A stretch of DNA of 60,000 bases, taken from Apostichopus japonicus (lineage: Eukaryota; Echinodermata; Holothuroidea; Aspidochirotida; Stichopodidae). The stretch covers positions 22,777,376 to 22,837,375 of the forward strand of contig NC_092567.1 in assembly GCF_037975245.1 (NCBI RefSeq), read 5' to 3'. Shown here in pieces: positions 1-13,809 of the stretch (positions within the stretch are counted from its first letter, which is position 1; each line of letters begins with the position of its first letter). The translations under genes and the position numbers were made by a program. The notes beneath the pieces were generated by a model. It saw nothing but the letters and a program-made list of their open reading frames with translations, was not told the origin of the DNA and did not search any database.

Positions 1-1379
1 GGGAATTGATCCCCAGGGGCGTACATGCAAATTAGGACGACAGTTCCACCCCTACCCGCCCCCTCCCCCTTCTCTCTAATTATGTATAGAGGGCAATCAC
101 TTCTTGAACTGCTGGAACTAGACGATACAGTTTAGATACGTTACATTGCATTACATTACGTTTCATTAAATTATGAAATTACGCTAGGGAAAAAAATCTT
201 ATTCTTCACTTCTGCTAAGCTGTTATACACTTTCATGATCTAACACGGTCTCAAGTAAGCTGCTGTAAGGCTTCCTGATCCTTGGGTCTCTAAACTAAAC
301 TATAATGTTACTTGGAACTGTGTACATATCGATTGTAAAGCTGCTAGTTAATTTAATTTAATTAATTAAGAGAATTCAACGGTTACTGTTAACGACCAAA
401 TTCGAAAATTGCACATAATCGCATGAGTCGAACCTCTAGGTTCATGCACCCTTGTAGGAAAAAGAAACAGATCTGACCGCAACCTTTTTTGCGGAGGAGT
501 TTCTCTCTTTAAATGACGTCATGATTACGTCACTGAGGAACGTTTCATTTTAGTGTGATAGTGATAATTTTTCAATTCAATTTTTTAATACCCTCAATTC
601 AATGAACCACTTTATAGCCAAGTTCTGTTTGCCATTGACGTGACAATTTTTAAAGACATTTGGTACTTCCCCGTCTGTGGTATTTTTGACCAATGAACGA
701 ACACTTCCAGTGTTCTGTGATATATATTTAGAGCCGTACGATAATATTATTCTTGAATAGGCCTACAACCTTGATTTTTACGGCGAAAAGTGTCACAATA
801 TCATTTAGTGAATGGATATCACACGTCTGACGCATATGCCAGCCGCATGAATATTATATTGTAATTAACACATGATTAGATCACGTATATAGATGTATTA
901 CCTTACAAAATTGACTATTATTAAATCAAACCAAAAATAAAGGTTAAAACCCACCATTAATAAAAAATAAAACTTGCAACAGGTTTTAGAATTAAATGTA
1001 AAAACCGCCAAAAATATAATTGAACACATTTTATATAGAGACAATGTATACGTTTGCCTTTTAGTTTTTAGTATATTAACTGGGATTTCTCAGTTATATT
1101 TACTGGTTTCTAAAATACATTGTTTTCTAGCTAGCTTCAAATTTCTTTTGAACTTCTCGTAGTCTGAATCTCTCGCTGAGGAAATCTTTCTTAACATTAA
1201 TATACTTTTCACCTATAGTATATATTTAGTATCTCACTGTTACGGTGAAGGTATGAAGACCGCGTTCAAGTGGATATGGGTTGGATTAGCGGTAGTGGAT
1301 TAGCGGTGGGTGTGGATTAGCGGTAGTGGATTAGCGGTAGGTCTGAACTGTTTGCCTATATGGTACCCTTCTTTTATTT
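1..1379. other. Non-coding, no recognised feature
   Basis: AT-rich sequence with stops in all frames at short intervals. The longest frame (974-1162, 62 codons) is low-complexity and hydrophobic and resembles no family I know. A short GGTAGTGGATTAGCGG-like direct repeat lies at about 1282-1340. I see no gene or RNA here. Confidence 0.6.
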
Positions 1380-1560
1380 TTCCTTTTTTTTTGTCGAAGA
1401 AAAGCACACAAAAAACCTGCCTACAATTTGATCCACTGCTCTCAAACATTGTCCTCTTTACATCGAAACTGCGAAAGTATAATGACAAATTTAAATATTC
1501 ATGACCTTTATAAAACGACATTAGCAATATGCAAATCGACACATGCACGTGCAGCATGCG
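1380..1560 (-). repeat. Possible decayed U2-headed SINE (body only)
   Basis: On the minus strand this stretch loosely follows the body of the U2-headed SINE copy at 2220-2424: the AAGAAAAG block, then GATCC, GCTCTCAA and CATCGA-AACTG in the same order on the plus strand. The U2 head itself is not convincingly present. This rests on eye alignment of scattered blocks and could be chance. Confidence 0.25.
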
Positions 1561-2219
1561 AAGGCTCAACTAACACGTATGATAGATATGTGGGGAAACT
1601 CTTTTGCGGTTTTAGGCCTTTATACAGATAGTTGGATTAACACAGCAAAAGAGTGAATAACTCAACCGCACAAGGGAATCTATTTATAGATACGGTTGGA
1701 AATATATTATAATGTATATAATAATGCAACCGGTTGCGCAATCCCCGATTATCCTCATCATCTGACTTCCACATATAACACCGATGGTGCAATATTCATA
1801 ATCTAATCCCGTGGGCGGAGATGTTGATTGCACAATCACGTAACTATAGCAACAACAACCTGTGTTGCAAGAATCAGGATCACCACAACTTGTGTAAATT
1901 AATGTCATCGATCCACTGACCCACGGAAACTGTTTCCGAATGGGGAAGAAAACATTTGAACAAATAACGTCGTGTAAGTGGGTTCCTTGGTCTTTCGCGG
2001 GGTCATCGGAAGAGGAGGGGGGGGGGAGAGTCATGAACCAACAAAGTGAGACTTATCATTGCGGAAAATTCTGAGACATTAAAAAACACATGAGATATGT
2101 CTAGTCCCTGTCTAGTTCCAGTAAAACATGGACGATAGTACGAAAGCCTATAAGTACCATCAATAGCAATTAAATGCTTATTGAAATTCTATAATGGGTG
2201 ATCATTATCTTAATTTGTA

Positions 2220-2424
2220 CGATACTTTTTAAAGAAAAGTCACCCAGGAAAGAACCTGGGAACGAAAAAGCAAACAACCGAACCGTTGGACTGATCCGCT
2301 CTCAACCCCAGTCCCCATTGCATCGAGACTGTGACTGTTTAATCATCGTCATGTGTGTATCACGATTCCCCTAGAAGAGGAACATATACTATACACATAA
2401 ACTTAGCCAAAAAGCCGAGAAGCC
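2220..2424 (-). mobile_element. U2-snRNA-headed SINE, copy 1
   Basis: Read on the minus strand, the element opens at about 2424 with GGCTTCTCGGC and then TTTTTGGCTAAG, which is the 5' part of U2 snRNA including the start of its branch-point-recognition region. It continues into a non-U2 body that includes GAGAGCGGATCAGTC and ends in CCTGGGTGACTTTT and AAAAAGTATC. The same head-body-tail order is found at 51414-51592. The hexamer GTACAA flanks both ends and is a plausible target-site duplication. The element has no coding capacity. It could instead be a U2 retropseudogene chimera, but the shared body at several loci argues for a family. Confidence 0.7.
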
Positions 2425-3857
2425 TTGTACCATATTTGAGGCCAGTATACTAAACGACTGAACGAATGAGTCTGTACAAAGAACCTAACACCACTGATCT
2501 GTACAGATCAGTGCCTAACACACGTGGAGTTTCAATGTCACTATAATGCTGCAGTATATGTATAGCTGCATTGTTTACAAACTATCTAAATCCACCCGTG
2601 TTACGTAACTCTTGCCATACAGTCAATCTGTTTGCCTTGTATTCGATGCATGCTGTAAATACTCCCATCTTTTGTATTTGGCCTAGGCAGTGGAAGAAGA
2701 TAAAGAATTCAAAACAGAGAGTAAAATTGGGTATATGGTTGTCAGTATAAGAGCACAGTATAGAAATATGTTTTAATACAATAAACGCAGATCGAGTAAA
2801 CATCAGCTGAACTCTCCGGGTGTTGCTGTTCACCCTCTCTCGTCCGTCGGAAGGGTGAGAAATGGTGAAGAGAGGGGGCAAGATTTTTCTTCCTTCAGAT
2901 ATGGAACTCTGAGGGTACGTATCGTCATGAAGTTATTCGCTCCCTCTTAAAATAATACATAAAATTGTATGTAAACGTGGAAATTAAGGTTGTTTTCACC
3001 GACTCATTACCGATGGTCTATAAACCAAGATCTTTGGAAAATTTAAGAGGCATAAATGAAAAAAAAGGGAATGATAAAATCCATCGCAAATGTTTGTTTT
3101 ACAAGGCACTATTTTAATGGAAACATCGCAGGTCAGAAGTTATTCACGAAAATGAAATATCATTGATCCAATTCTCTGACCTATTTGTTATGATTTCGGT
3201 TTCATAGCATTATTATCTTATTATTAACCCCAAAGAACAGTCATACACTATGTATTATGTTACACACATTGATACCAATGTGGCTACCGACTAAACGGTT
3301 TTCTCAAACTTGTTGTTTAATGTTTGTATACCTGACCTTATAGCTCTATAGGTCACTTCGTAAATGTTAAGCCTTTATTTATCCCTCAGTATGTTTGCAT
3401 CACTGATACTGCTGTAGCCTATGTAATAAGCAATTAACCCCTTGACTAGTTAATTTTCTAAAGTAATTTAAACACCTGGGAACGTTTTCTTCAGTATAAG
3501 TATAAACAACTGGTATCAATCGATATAGAATCGGGTGGGGAGGTGGATGGGGGGGGGATGGTGTATATGGTGGGTGGGGAGGCCATGGTCAAAGGAAGAA
3601 TGTGTATGGTTAGGCCTAATGAGGAGCGAGTCAGATGAGACTGTAGTCCCAGGATCCGGGGTCAAGTTTTTTTAAGTCTTATCCAAAATAGAATGAGGAA
3701 CTAGAGGGTATTACTTGCCTCGTTCATCAGTAAATGTCGATTCTTGTTTTCAACGTAGACTAGGCTGGGTACACGCGCTTTGAAAGTACGGTAGGCCTTG
3801 CCTTAGTATTGAGTTGTTTTCTACAGTGGACATTGCGCCCAAGTGAATGTTATTGCC
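2425..3857. other. Non-coding, no recognised feature
   Basis: No frame resembles a known protein and I see no repeat family with a second copy in the window. A G-rich stretch (GGTGGGG and GGGGGGGG runs) lies at about 3533-3585. Confidence 0.55.
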
Positions 3858-3895
3858 CAGGCGCGTATCCAGGAATTTCTAACCTGGGGGGCGCG

Positions 3896-4010
3896 AATTA
3901 CCATCTAAGCGGAGCGCCACCATCGGTTGGCGCGGAGCGTACAAGAAAATTTCTGGTTTTGATACCCCCCAGATCACCGGAAATGGCACTTCTCGGGCTT
4001 GAAAATGACC
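3896..4010 (+). repeat. GCGCCACC-hairpin module, copy 1
   Basis: Contains the hairpin GCGCCACCATCGGTTGGCGC at 3914-3933, followed by GGAGCGTACAAGAAAATTT and then CCCCCAGATCACCGGAAATG and CACTTCTCGGGCTT. The same order of blocks recurs at 4858, 7213, 31413, 47975 (inverted) and 48345 (inverted). It lies just inside the left end of the 1.7-kb element. Confidence 0.8.
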
Positions 4011-4857
4011 AAGCAGATGTACACTTTTGCCTGAGAACCAAGTATTTCCCAAAAGTTTTTTCCATCCATAACCTTTTTGAAGATTGTAACCAGTCACACA
4101 TCATGTTCGACCTGATTGCATGTCCTATGGATCATTGCTTTTGTAGGTGATTCTACGTCACGGCCCACAATATCCAAAAGCCCCACTTTTCAAGGTTTTA
4201 AGCCCATTATTTGTTGAGAATTTGAAAATTCACATTTCTCGTGAATAAAAATCACTTGAAAACATACCCATAATGTTGCACAAAATTCAATCTATGGACA
4301 ACCAATATAGAAAATCCTCCCCCCAGCAACCAAATTTTTTTCGGGCAGCTACTGAAAGAAAACTAAGTAGCAATGAATAGCTTATAAATGATCTCCTTGG
4401 TAATTAAAATAAAGTTGTAAGCTTGGCCAACATTACTACTGTAAAGGAGAGTTTTGACATAAATGGATCTGTATGGTTTTTCTCCATCTACATAAGACAT
4501 TTGGTTGTTTACATTAGCATCCGGCGGTATACTGTGCAACTTTGACGGACCGTGCGGTACACGATGCCATTTGATGTAATGACCGATGCTTGCTTATATG
4601 ATATTGGCATCGATATGTTGAACGCGCGCTTCGCGCGCGAAAAATTTCGGCTTTTTTTTCGGGCAAGTCGTTACAGCCCCAAATCCAATTGGGCTCCTAC
4701 GCCTTTGACTACACACATAGACAGTTTTTTGAGGCTGTTCATCGTGGAACATGCATTTCAAAGCTCACTGATATGATGTACATATCTGCTCTTTGCTTTA
4801 CAAATTCGAACAGGCGTGTAGCGAGTAATTGCCAAGGGAGTGGCGAAGACTGTAGGC

Positions 4858-4965
4858 AAACTATCTAAGCGAAGCGCCACCATGGGTTGGCGCGAAGCGT
4901 ACAAGAAAAATTTTGGCCGAAAATACCTCCCAGATCGCTGGAAATGACACTTCCCAGGCCATGTA
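4858..4965 (+). repeat. GCGCCACC-hairpin module, copy 2
   Basis: Same block order as copy 1: ACTATCTAAGCGAAGCGCC, the hairpin arm pair GCGCCACC / GGTTGGCGC, GCGTACAAGAAAAATTTTGG, then CTCCCAGATCGCTGGAAATG and CACTTCCC. It lies inside the same 1.7-kb element as copy 1 and in the same orientation, so the element holds a partial internal duplication. Confidence 0.8.
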
Positions 4966-5379
4966 AGCTGCATCTAAGCATTGTCTATTTGAAATTACTA
5001 GCGATGTCATAAAGAAAATTTGCTCGGGGGGGGGGGCAGTCGCCCCCTTCCCGAAATGCGTCATGTTCCCCGACGACTCGGTCGAGTTCAAGACCAGCCA
5101 CAGTTGGTTCCATATAGCACAATTGTACTACAATTTGTACAATTGTTTAAGGCGTCCATACACGCACACGCGTTATGATAGACCATATATAGTATTTAAA
5201 TAGATACATTAGTGAAAGAGGAAAAATGAAAACGTCAAAAATGGAGTTGTCGGTGTGAGGGGTAGGGTGAGGCGCACACCCCTCCGTAATCCTTGATCTG
5301 TCACTGGCTACCCTGTGTATATAATAGGGATCAGCGCTTTAACTATGACTGTTCCTCTTTCTCTTCCCGAGGTCTTGGC

Positions 5380-5513
5380 TCTCTTCTACTCCCTCCTTTC
5401 CTCCCTTTTCTCTCTTTTTTCTTTTCTTTTCCCTTCCTTTCTCTCCTCTCTTTCTTTTTCCCCCTCCTTTTCCCTTTTTTCTTCTCTTTTTTTCTCTCCT
5501 CTTTTCCTTACCC
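5380..5513. repeat. Polypyrimidine tract (C/T only, ~130 bp)
   Basis: Nearly uninterrupted C and T on the plus strand (CTCTTCTACTCCCTCC, then TTTCTTTTCTTTTCCC and similar). Open frames across it on both strands (Phe/Ser/Leu-rich forward, Lys/Glu/Arg-rich reverse) are composition artefacts. Homopurine-homopyrimidine tracts of this length can adopt triplex structure. Confidence 0.85.
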
Positions 5514-5559
5514 GGGGGGCGCGCGCCCCCAACGCCCCCCCCCCCTGGATACGCACCTG

Positions 5560-7212
5560 TTGCCTGCAGATATTACTCTGCAGGAATTTACTCAACCACC
5601 TGTTTTAAGCGTAATTATCCCCCCCCCCCCCCAAAAAAAAACGAAATTGTTAATCATACATCACACAGGACTATCCGTCATACTAAACATTTCAGTCACA
5701 TTTAATCATAAATAATAAATTTCTTTACGTAAGTTTACAATACAATACCGCGAAGGCTTTTCAAAATGGTGTACTATTCAGTAGACATAGGCTATTGTTA
5801 CCTTACTGTAACCACATGAAGGTGTTGAAGATACAAAGCGGGGCGTATCCAAGGTGTTAAACTGTGGGGTATGTGTGGTCTGGGCACCTTGAAGCCGACT
5901 CTCATGAATGGCGTCCCTCAGTCCTCAGAAGAATATAATCAATGAAACAAAATAGACTGTAAATGCTGCATTCTGAGTCACATATAGGCTATAAATTAAG
6001 TTAATATAAACATAGACAACTGTATTTGATTGCTTGTTTTTTTTTTATAATGGGGTGGGAAGGGGGGGGGGGTGTATACACCGGTGGATCCACGCCTACA
6101 TAGACTAAATGTTGGAATTGTTTCGGAAATACAAATCTTCCAAAGTGAAAGTATTTTTCTTGTCGCGCAGAGAAAGTCTTGTGCCTCGATATTATGCCTC
6201 ATATCAGGTTTGTTTTTTCTCCTTTCACTATATGGTGGAACAGCTGTCTAGAAATAGTCGCACGAATGCAGACACTGTATAAAAGATTTTCTACTTCACC
6301 TATCTCATTGTATTGGATGTCATATTTACCAGCCACGCCTGTAAAATGACCGGGATAAAATCCCTTACTTAATTCAGTCAGTGATAGCGGAACTCCCTTG
6401 AAAGGGGAATACCTTGACGTAGTGCCAACGCGGTATCAGCTATAACAATATCGATCGATGAATTCATTGTGCAGGTTGCAGGTGTCAAAGTACACAAAAT
6501 CTACTAATAAACAGATAAGTGTGTGTATGCATCCTTTCAGTAACCTGTTTGGAATAGGGAAGGCACCCTGGCCTTGATTCGACCTAAGCATAGGAAATGA
6601 AGAAAACAATACTATCAAAGCTGCGTTTTACTCTGACCTATAATTTTGTGTATTCCCGGACAAGTGTAATATTTACCTTACAATATACCCTATGGTAAAA
6701 GTTCCGTGTGTGGTTTCAAGAAGTAATCGGCGCTCCTTAGAGCGAGTTCAGCTCAGATTCAGAACATTTTGTTTTGTAAACAATTGACAGAATACTCTCC
6801 CCTTCGCTCTCCACTTCTCTCCCCATCCTTCCCCTCTCCCCCTCTCCTCCCCTCCCCTTCCCCCTTCCCCTTCCCCCTCTTCCCTCTCCCTTCCGTCAGG
6901 TTTGCTCGAAGCCACAAATCACTGAGTAATAATTGATTTTAGGATGAGAGGGATCAAACCGCAGTGTTCTTGTAGAAGATTCCCCAGTAGTACCCAAAGT
7001 ATTTTGACGCGGTTTGAATAGTGACTTACAAGACAATTACTATCGTGTTGTTACCACCTATTGTGTTATAAAGATATACCTTTGGAATAACATTGGTTTG
7101 TATACAATAGACTCGGGACAGTCGTTGTTTAAGAAACAAATGGAAAGAAAAATCGTAGATAACCATGGGTGGCGATCCGTACTTCTGAATGGGGGGGATA
7201 TGACCTTGTTGA
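5560..7212. other. Non-coding, with a second pyrimidine tract
   Basis: No gene recognised. A CT-rich stretch with only occasional purines lies at about 6793-6896. A lone GGGGCGTATCCAAGG at about 5838 resembles the left end of the 1.7-kb element and may be a relic terminus. Poly(C) and poly(G) runs occur at about 5621-5632 and 6061-6071. Confidence 0.5.
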
Positions 7213-7325
7213 CTATCTAAGCGTAGCGCCACCATTAGTTGGCGCGAAGCGTACACGAAAATTGTGGGATTTACAAACCCTCTAGATGGCCGGAAACGGC
7301 ACTTCCCGAGGTTTCCAAGCGGCAT
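7213..7325 (+). repeat. GCGCCACC-hairpin module, copy 3
   Basis: GACTATCTAAGCGTAGCGCC, a diverged hairpin (GCGCCACCATTAGTTGGCGC), GAAGCGTACACGAAAATTGT and the CTAGATGGCCGGAAACGG plus CACTTCCCGAGG blocks. I could not identify terminal inverted repeats around this copy. Confidence 0.7.
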
Positions 7326-9253
<1,928 letters not shown>

Positions 9254-9696
9254 TAAACACGATATCTCAAGAAAAGACATCTTCAGGAAAAGTCAGACCA
9301 GTTTCATATTTGATGTGCAGAAGTACCACATTAAGTACAAGAAGCCTATTGTGTTTGGTGTAGGTCAAAGGTCATTTGGGGTCACCAGGGGTCAAATTGT
9401 GAAAACGTCATAAACACGATATCTCAATACTGGAAGCTTGGGCAGAACTTATATTTGGTGTGTAGGAGTACCACATTGTGTAAAAGAAGCCTATTGTTTT
9501 TGGTCGAGGGTAAAGGTCATTTGAGGTCACCAGGGGTCAGATTGTGAAAACCTTGTAATCACGATATCTCAATACTGGAAGCTTGGGCCGACCGCTTACT
9601 TAGTGTGTAGAACTACCACATTGAGTTAAAGAAGCCTATTGTTTTTGGTTGAGGTCAGAGGTCATTTGAGGTCATCAGAGGTCAAATCGTGAAACC
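9254..9696 (+). repeat. Tandem repeat with AGGTCA half-sites (3 units)
   Basis: Three head-to-tail units of about 157, 145 and 140 bp, each beginning with AAACACGATATCTCAA or a close variant, continuing through TACCACATT and AAGAAGCCTATTGT, and ending in a block of AGGTCA-type hexamers followed by CAAATTGTGAAA. In unit 3 the hexamers lie at 9652, 9659, 9669 and 9679, with spacings of 1, 4 and 4 bp. Unit 1 has the same spacings at 9362, 9369, 9379 and 9389 (the last two as GGGTCA). Unit 2 keeps three (9514, 9524, 9534). AGGTCA is the nuclear-receptor half-site. Confidence 0.85.
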
Positions 9697-10478
9697 GCTG
9701 GTTTTCTTTCTTTTTTTCCTTGCAAACGAGTGGTGTGGAATCTAATATGACTAGTGTGAGAATTTCACAACCGCTTTAGTACGTCCACAACTGGTCTGGT
9801 ATAAAATAATCAATAATTTGTTATATTTATTATTATTAATATCCAACACTTAAATCGGTTCGATAATTTTCTGCATTGCTTGAGCATTAGAAATCAGTAT
9901 TTTTTCTAACATTTATAAATATAAACCAGAGAGTCTATTTCAACATAGCAGTCTTATTAAGATTCTTAGTGAAATGGAAATTTAAAGTTGTTTATCCTCT
10001 CAAGAAGGAACCCTTGATGTCTTATTTAAAGTCGACAACAATGTGTCGAACAAATTTGCATTCCGAGAGAAACAATAGTGAATTGTTAAAAGGTGAAGAC
10101 GGAAGATCCGCATTATGTTATTGTTCCTTGATTAATTTGTTTACAGTCTGTGATGAAAACTTTTATTCGTATTTTAAGCTAATAAGAAATGGGGAATAAA
10201 ATAAATAGACAAACCCAGTCATTTCATTTTGTAAACTTCCTAGTTTTTTCTATGTCAAAGGAACTACCCCTCACACTTAAAGAACAGCGTACAAATATAA
10301 AGACAATAGAAAATTCATAATAAATTTGCGAGACCCTATGAGCCTAAACCAGATATAGATGCCTCCCTCCTTTCAATATAAAAGGATTTCAAAACAACAT
10401 CCACTTTGTTCTACTGTGATAGAGAAATAAAAACTTAGTCCCAAAATTTCCCTACGGATAAATTCTTACCGGCCTACA
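9697..10478. other. Non-coding, no recognised feature
   Basis: AT-rich. The frame at 9969-10199 (76 codons) resembles no known family and shows no splice context that would support an exon. Confidence 0.5.
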
Positions 10479-10690
10479 GCCAGTTGGGACATTTTCCTAA
10501 TGCTAATTCATCTCTAAATTGTTCTCCAATATCATGCTCTCAAAGCACTGGTATTGTCAGTACAAACAGTTCCTAACCTTGATCTGATAGAAACATGATA
10601 TTCATACTGCTCGTACTGACAATACGAGTGCTTTGAAGCAGGCAATGACAGTACAGTATAGAAAAACTTGTCCCAACTGGGTGTGGTTGC
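10479..10690. mobile_element. Small foldback (MITE-like) element
   Basis: The left side reads CCAGTTGGGACATTTT and the right side AAAACTTGTCCCAACTGGG, an inverted pair. A second inverted pair lies inside: CAAAGCACTGGTATTGTCAG near 10543 and CTGACAATACGAGTGCTTTG near 10617. The ~210-bp unit could fold as one long imperfect hairpin. Exact ends and target duplication are not resolved. Confidence 0.55.
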
Positions 10691-10839
10691 CTGAGAAGAC
10701 TACCTGGTGATATATATCTAGGAATAAATATCCATCTAGCGATCCCCCATTATCCCCCACCAACCCTTATGGCCCGCCCTCACCCCATACACTATACAAT
10801 ACGCGGAAAAAGTATGTAACTATTAAGGTTCTAAGAAGA

Positions 10840-11400
10840 TAGGTAGATACATCATATGGTTTGTAAAGGCACAACAGGTTCTAATGTGATACAGGTACAC
10901 TATATGGTTATGTTTAGGCACGGTAGATGGTTATATGTGAGGTGACACACTATATAGTTTGTATAGGCACAGTAAGTTGTAATATGAGACATGTATACCA
11001 TATGGTTATGCATATAGGCACGGTAGATGGTTATATGTGAGGTAGATACATCATATGGTTTTTATAAGCACAGTAGGTTGTTGTATGAAAGGTAGACACA
11101 CTATATGGTTATGAATAGGCATAGGTAGGTTGTTATATGTGAGGTAGCCACATCAAGTGTATATGCACGGTAGGTTGTTATATGTGGGGTAGACTATATA
11201 TGGATAAGTAAAGGCACGGTAGGTTGTTATATGTGAGTTAGACACATATAGTGCATTATATGTATAGGCACGGTAGACTGTTATATGTGAGGTAGACACA
11301 GTATATGTATATGTATTGGCATGGAAGGTTGCTAATGTGGGGTAGGCAAACCCAATGGGTATATGTGAGCCTGCGTAATACATAGTAGGGTTTACGTCAG
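10840..11400. repeat. ~50-bp minisatellite, about 10 units
   Basis: Imperfect units of the pattern GGCACGGTAGGTTGTTATATG, TGAGGTAGACACA and TATATGGTTATG repeat with a period near 50 bp. The GGCAC anchors are at about 10867, 10917, 10967, 11014, 11214 and 11266, with variants between. The repeat degrades gradually on the right into GGTATACGTA-like sequence up to about 11590. Confidence 0.75.
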
Positions 11401-13559
11401 GTGTAGAATGCGAGGTTTACGCGTTTTTAAAGTGGGTTCACTATATCTTATTGTGAGTATTCGGCTATGTGGGATAGGTTTACTACATGTTGGTATGTGT
11501 TAGGTGGGAATGCTATAGGTTGGTATACGTATGATGTGGAAATAGATTGGTATATAGGCCACGTGAGCTTAGGTTATTTTTTAATTGGTATACATGAAGT
11601 TAACCTCGATCACTGCTGGCTCAACGTGTTCGATTAATCTATATGAGGTTCGGTGGATCATGGAGAGAATTCTCTTCAGATTGGAGCGATGTTAAAGTTT
11701 GGTATGTACATAAAACTACCATAACTAATTGAAGATTAAACTGTGTGTAATACTGGTTCAATAGGAACTGGTAATTAAAATTATCGTGACAAATGTGTAT
11801 GTAAAGTGTATTAATAATTCTAGGCTTACATTTTCACACACGAACCCCCCCCCCCCTAAGTTCCTTTTGTTCTAATTGAAAGTATAGGTTATAACAACAA
11901 CACCCACACTATAAACAATATGATGCATTGCTATAGTTTCGGTTTGGTTTCCTTGAAATACCACTTCCAATTTCGAAAGAACACTGTATATGCGCCTCGT
12001 TTTATACACTTGAGTAAACCTATTGTAAGATATCAAACGGGCTGTAAATTATATATACTTTAAAACATAATAACAGACGCATATACTTACTAAGTGTTAA
12101 AGTAATATTCATTTGAGTCCTAAGGAAGTAAATAATTGACAGCCCACCCCCCCCGCCCACCCGTCCTCCCTCGTTACGTTTTAGCAGCCACATCCCGAGA
12201 GTTGGTAGGTCTAGCCAGGAACTCCTTGATCCTATATGACCTTGTGGGCCCTTTGAACTTATGGCCCATGGGTCCTTGCTTTAGTTTTCCATTATTGGAT
12301 AATAAGGTTCTGATATACTGAACGCCAAACAGGATCGAACTCGAGGGGGGGGGGGGTGGTGGTGGGGATATAATGGCCATTGGGTGCGGGTGGGGTATAT
12401 GGTTTCAATGGGAGACAGTTACACAATGTTTACCACTGGCCGATATATTTCTTGTATTCTCAGTTCATTTGTGTAACGATGAATCTCACACACGTGTTCA
12501 GTCTATTCCTGCTAACTTATGTTATTCCCTCTAGGCAAAATGGTCAATTACCTATATTTCTGTAAATTTCAATTTTAATTATGTAAGTTTAGCAAACTGC
12601 AGTCCATAACCCATCTACACTATTACAGCTTGACCCCATGCCGACGCGGCTCAAGTTGGGCCCGGGTGGGGTGTATCTTCCCCCCTCCCCCTCCCTTCAA
12701 CCTCACACAAAAAATCCAAAGAGGCTATTATGTACAATCTTTCGTTTAGAACTAATCTTGGCCAAAATATGTTCTTTTTACCGAAACTGATTGTGTTAAT
12801 TTAGCGTTAGATATCTTATAGCGTTCTGTTGTATAAAAATTTACTGCGTATTTTGAGATATTTTTAAGGTAAAACTTGGCAAGTTTATTGGGAAAGTACC
12901 TAAATTACTTTTCTGGGAGGGAGAAGCGAGGGTAACGTTTCCCTCTGATTTAAAAAAAACCTTCAAACTCTCCACACAAAAGCAGGTTCTGTGCCAATAG
13001 TCGTACTATCAAAGAAAGTTTCTATTTTGAAATTAAACATGCCACTCTATTTATTCTTAAAAGGTATTCTTACTTTATCAATGACAGTTATAGGAAATTA
13101 TTTTCTATTCACAACAACTCCAAGGTAAACAAAGGCTCGTAACCCTTTCTTATACCGTCCAAGCTTCGATTGTGAGTGGGTGTTGACCGAAGTCTGTTTG
13201 TAAGGTTGCATGGTCTAGTAGTTCCGACAACTGACTTCCAGTGGGGGGGGGGGGGGGGGAGTCTGAAGATCGACAGAGCTTCTATACATTTTCAGGCTTT
13301 CCCCTACCAAGCACCGAATTAGGAAAAAAAATAATGAAACGGGATCGTTTGTGGAGTAACTTTATTGTCTATTATCAATACATGCATCCATCGTGCGAGA
13401 TACATTGCTGGGATATTGGAAAACTCAGGTTTTGTTCACTTTTTAAGTTTGGCGGGTAGTTTTGTTGCGATTTTCATTCTTTTTGTTTGCTTCCAAATAT
13501 TTCCAACTGTTTCCAATAGTTTCTAACTATTTTTAAGTGTTAGGCGGCTCGGCCTAGGC
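11401..13559. other. Non-coding, no recognised feature
   Basis: No gene recognised. Poly(C) and poly(G) tracts lie at about 11846-11857, 12345-12356 and 13242-13259. The short frames bracketing these runs have no coding character. Confidence 0.5.
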
Positions 13560-13809
13560 TCCCCTACGTATGTATGTATATGTGATCTTCCCGCAAGCAG
13601 GAACTCGCGAAAGAAGCCATGGAGGCTTGTAGACTCGCAAGCTGACCGAAGCCAATCTCTCGGCACACATCCATTTAACGTCCATGTCAGGAAGTTGTTA
13701 TTGAACAACACCCTTGCCAGACGACACACATTGCTGTCGGCGGGGAATCGAACCGGGGATCTCATGACTGGGAGACGCCGGCGTTAACCACTAGGCTATA
13801 CACTCCGCC
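13560..13809 (-). mobile_element. tRNA-headed SINE, family B, copy 1
   Basis: On the minus strand the element begins near 13809 with a tRNA-like head: A box TAGCCTAGTGGTTAACGC and B box CGGTTCGATTCCCC. The body follows: CATGGACGTTAAAT, GGCTTCGGTCAGCTTGC and TTTCGCGAGTTCCTGCTTGC. The tail is CATATACATACATA. The same head-body-tail order recurs on the plus strand at 33417-33655. It is a non-autonomous retroposon that would be transcribed by Pol III. Confidence 0.8.

Larger units (their letters stand above)
3858..5559. mobile_element. 1.7-kb terminal-inverted-repeat element
   Basis: The left end reads CAGGCGCGTATCCAGG and the right end CCTGGATACGCACCTG. These are inverted copies matching at 15 of 16 positions. 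The pentamer TTGCC lies immediately outside both ends and is a candidate target-site duplication. The interior has no transposase-like frame, so the element is non-autonomous. It contains two copies of the hairpin module (3896-4010 and 4858-4965), a long pyrimidine tract (5380-5513) and a G/C-run cluster next to the right end. The superfamily is uncertain; CAG-type ends occur in hAT and several other DDE families. The interior may include later insertions. Confidence 0.6.

Noticed and set aside
5293-5715. 140-codon Phe/Ser/Leu-rich frame resembling a membrane protein
   Set aside because: Produced by a polypyrimidine tract inside a transposable element. The apparent hydrophobic segments follow base composition.
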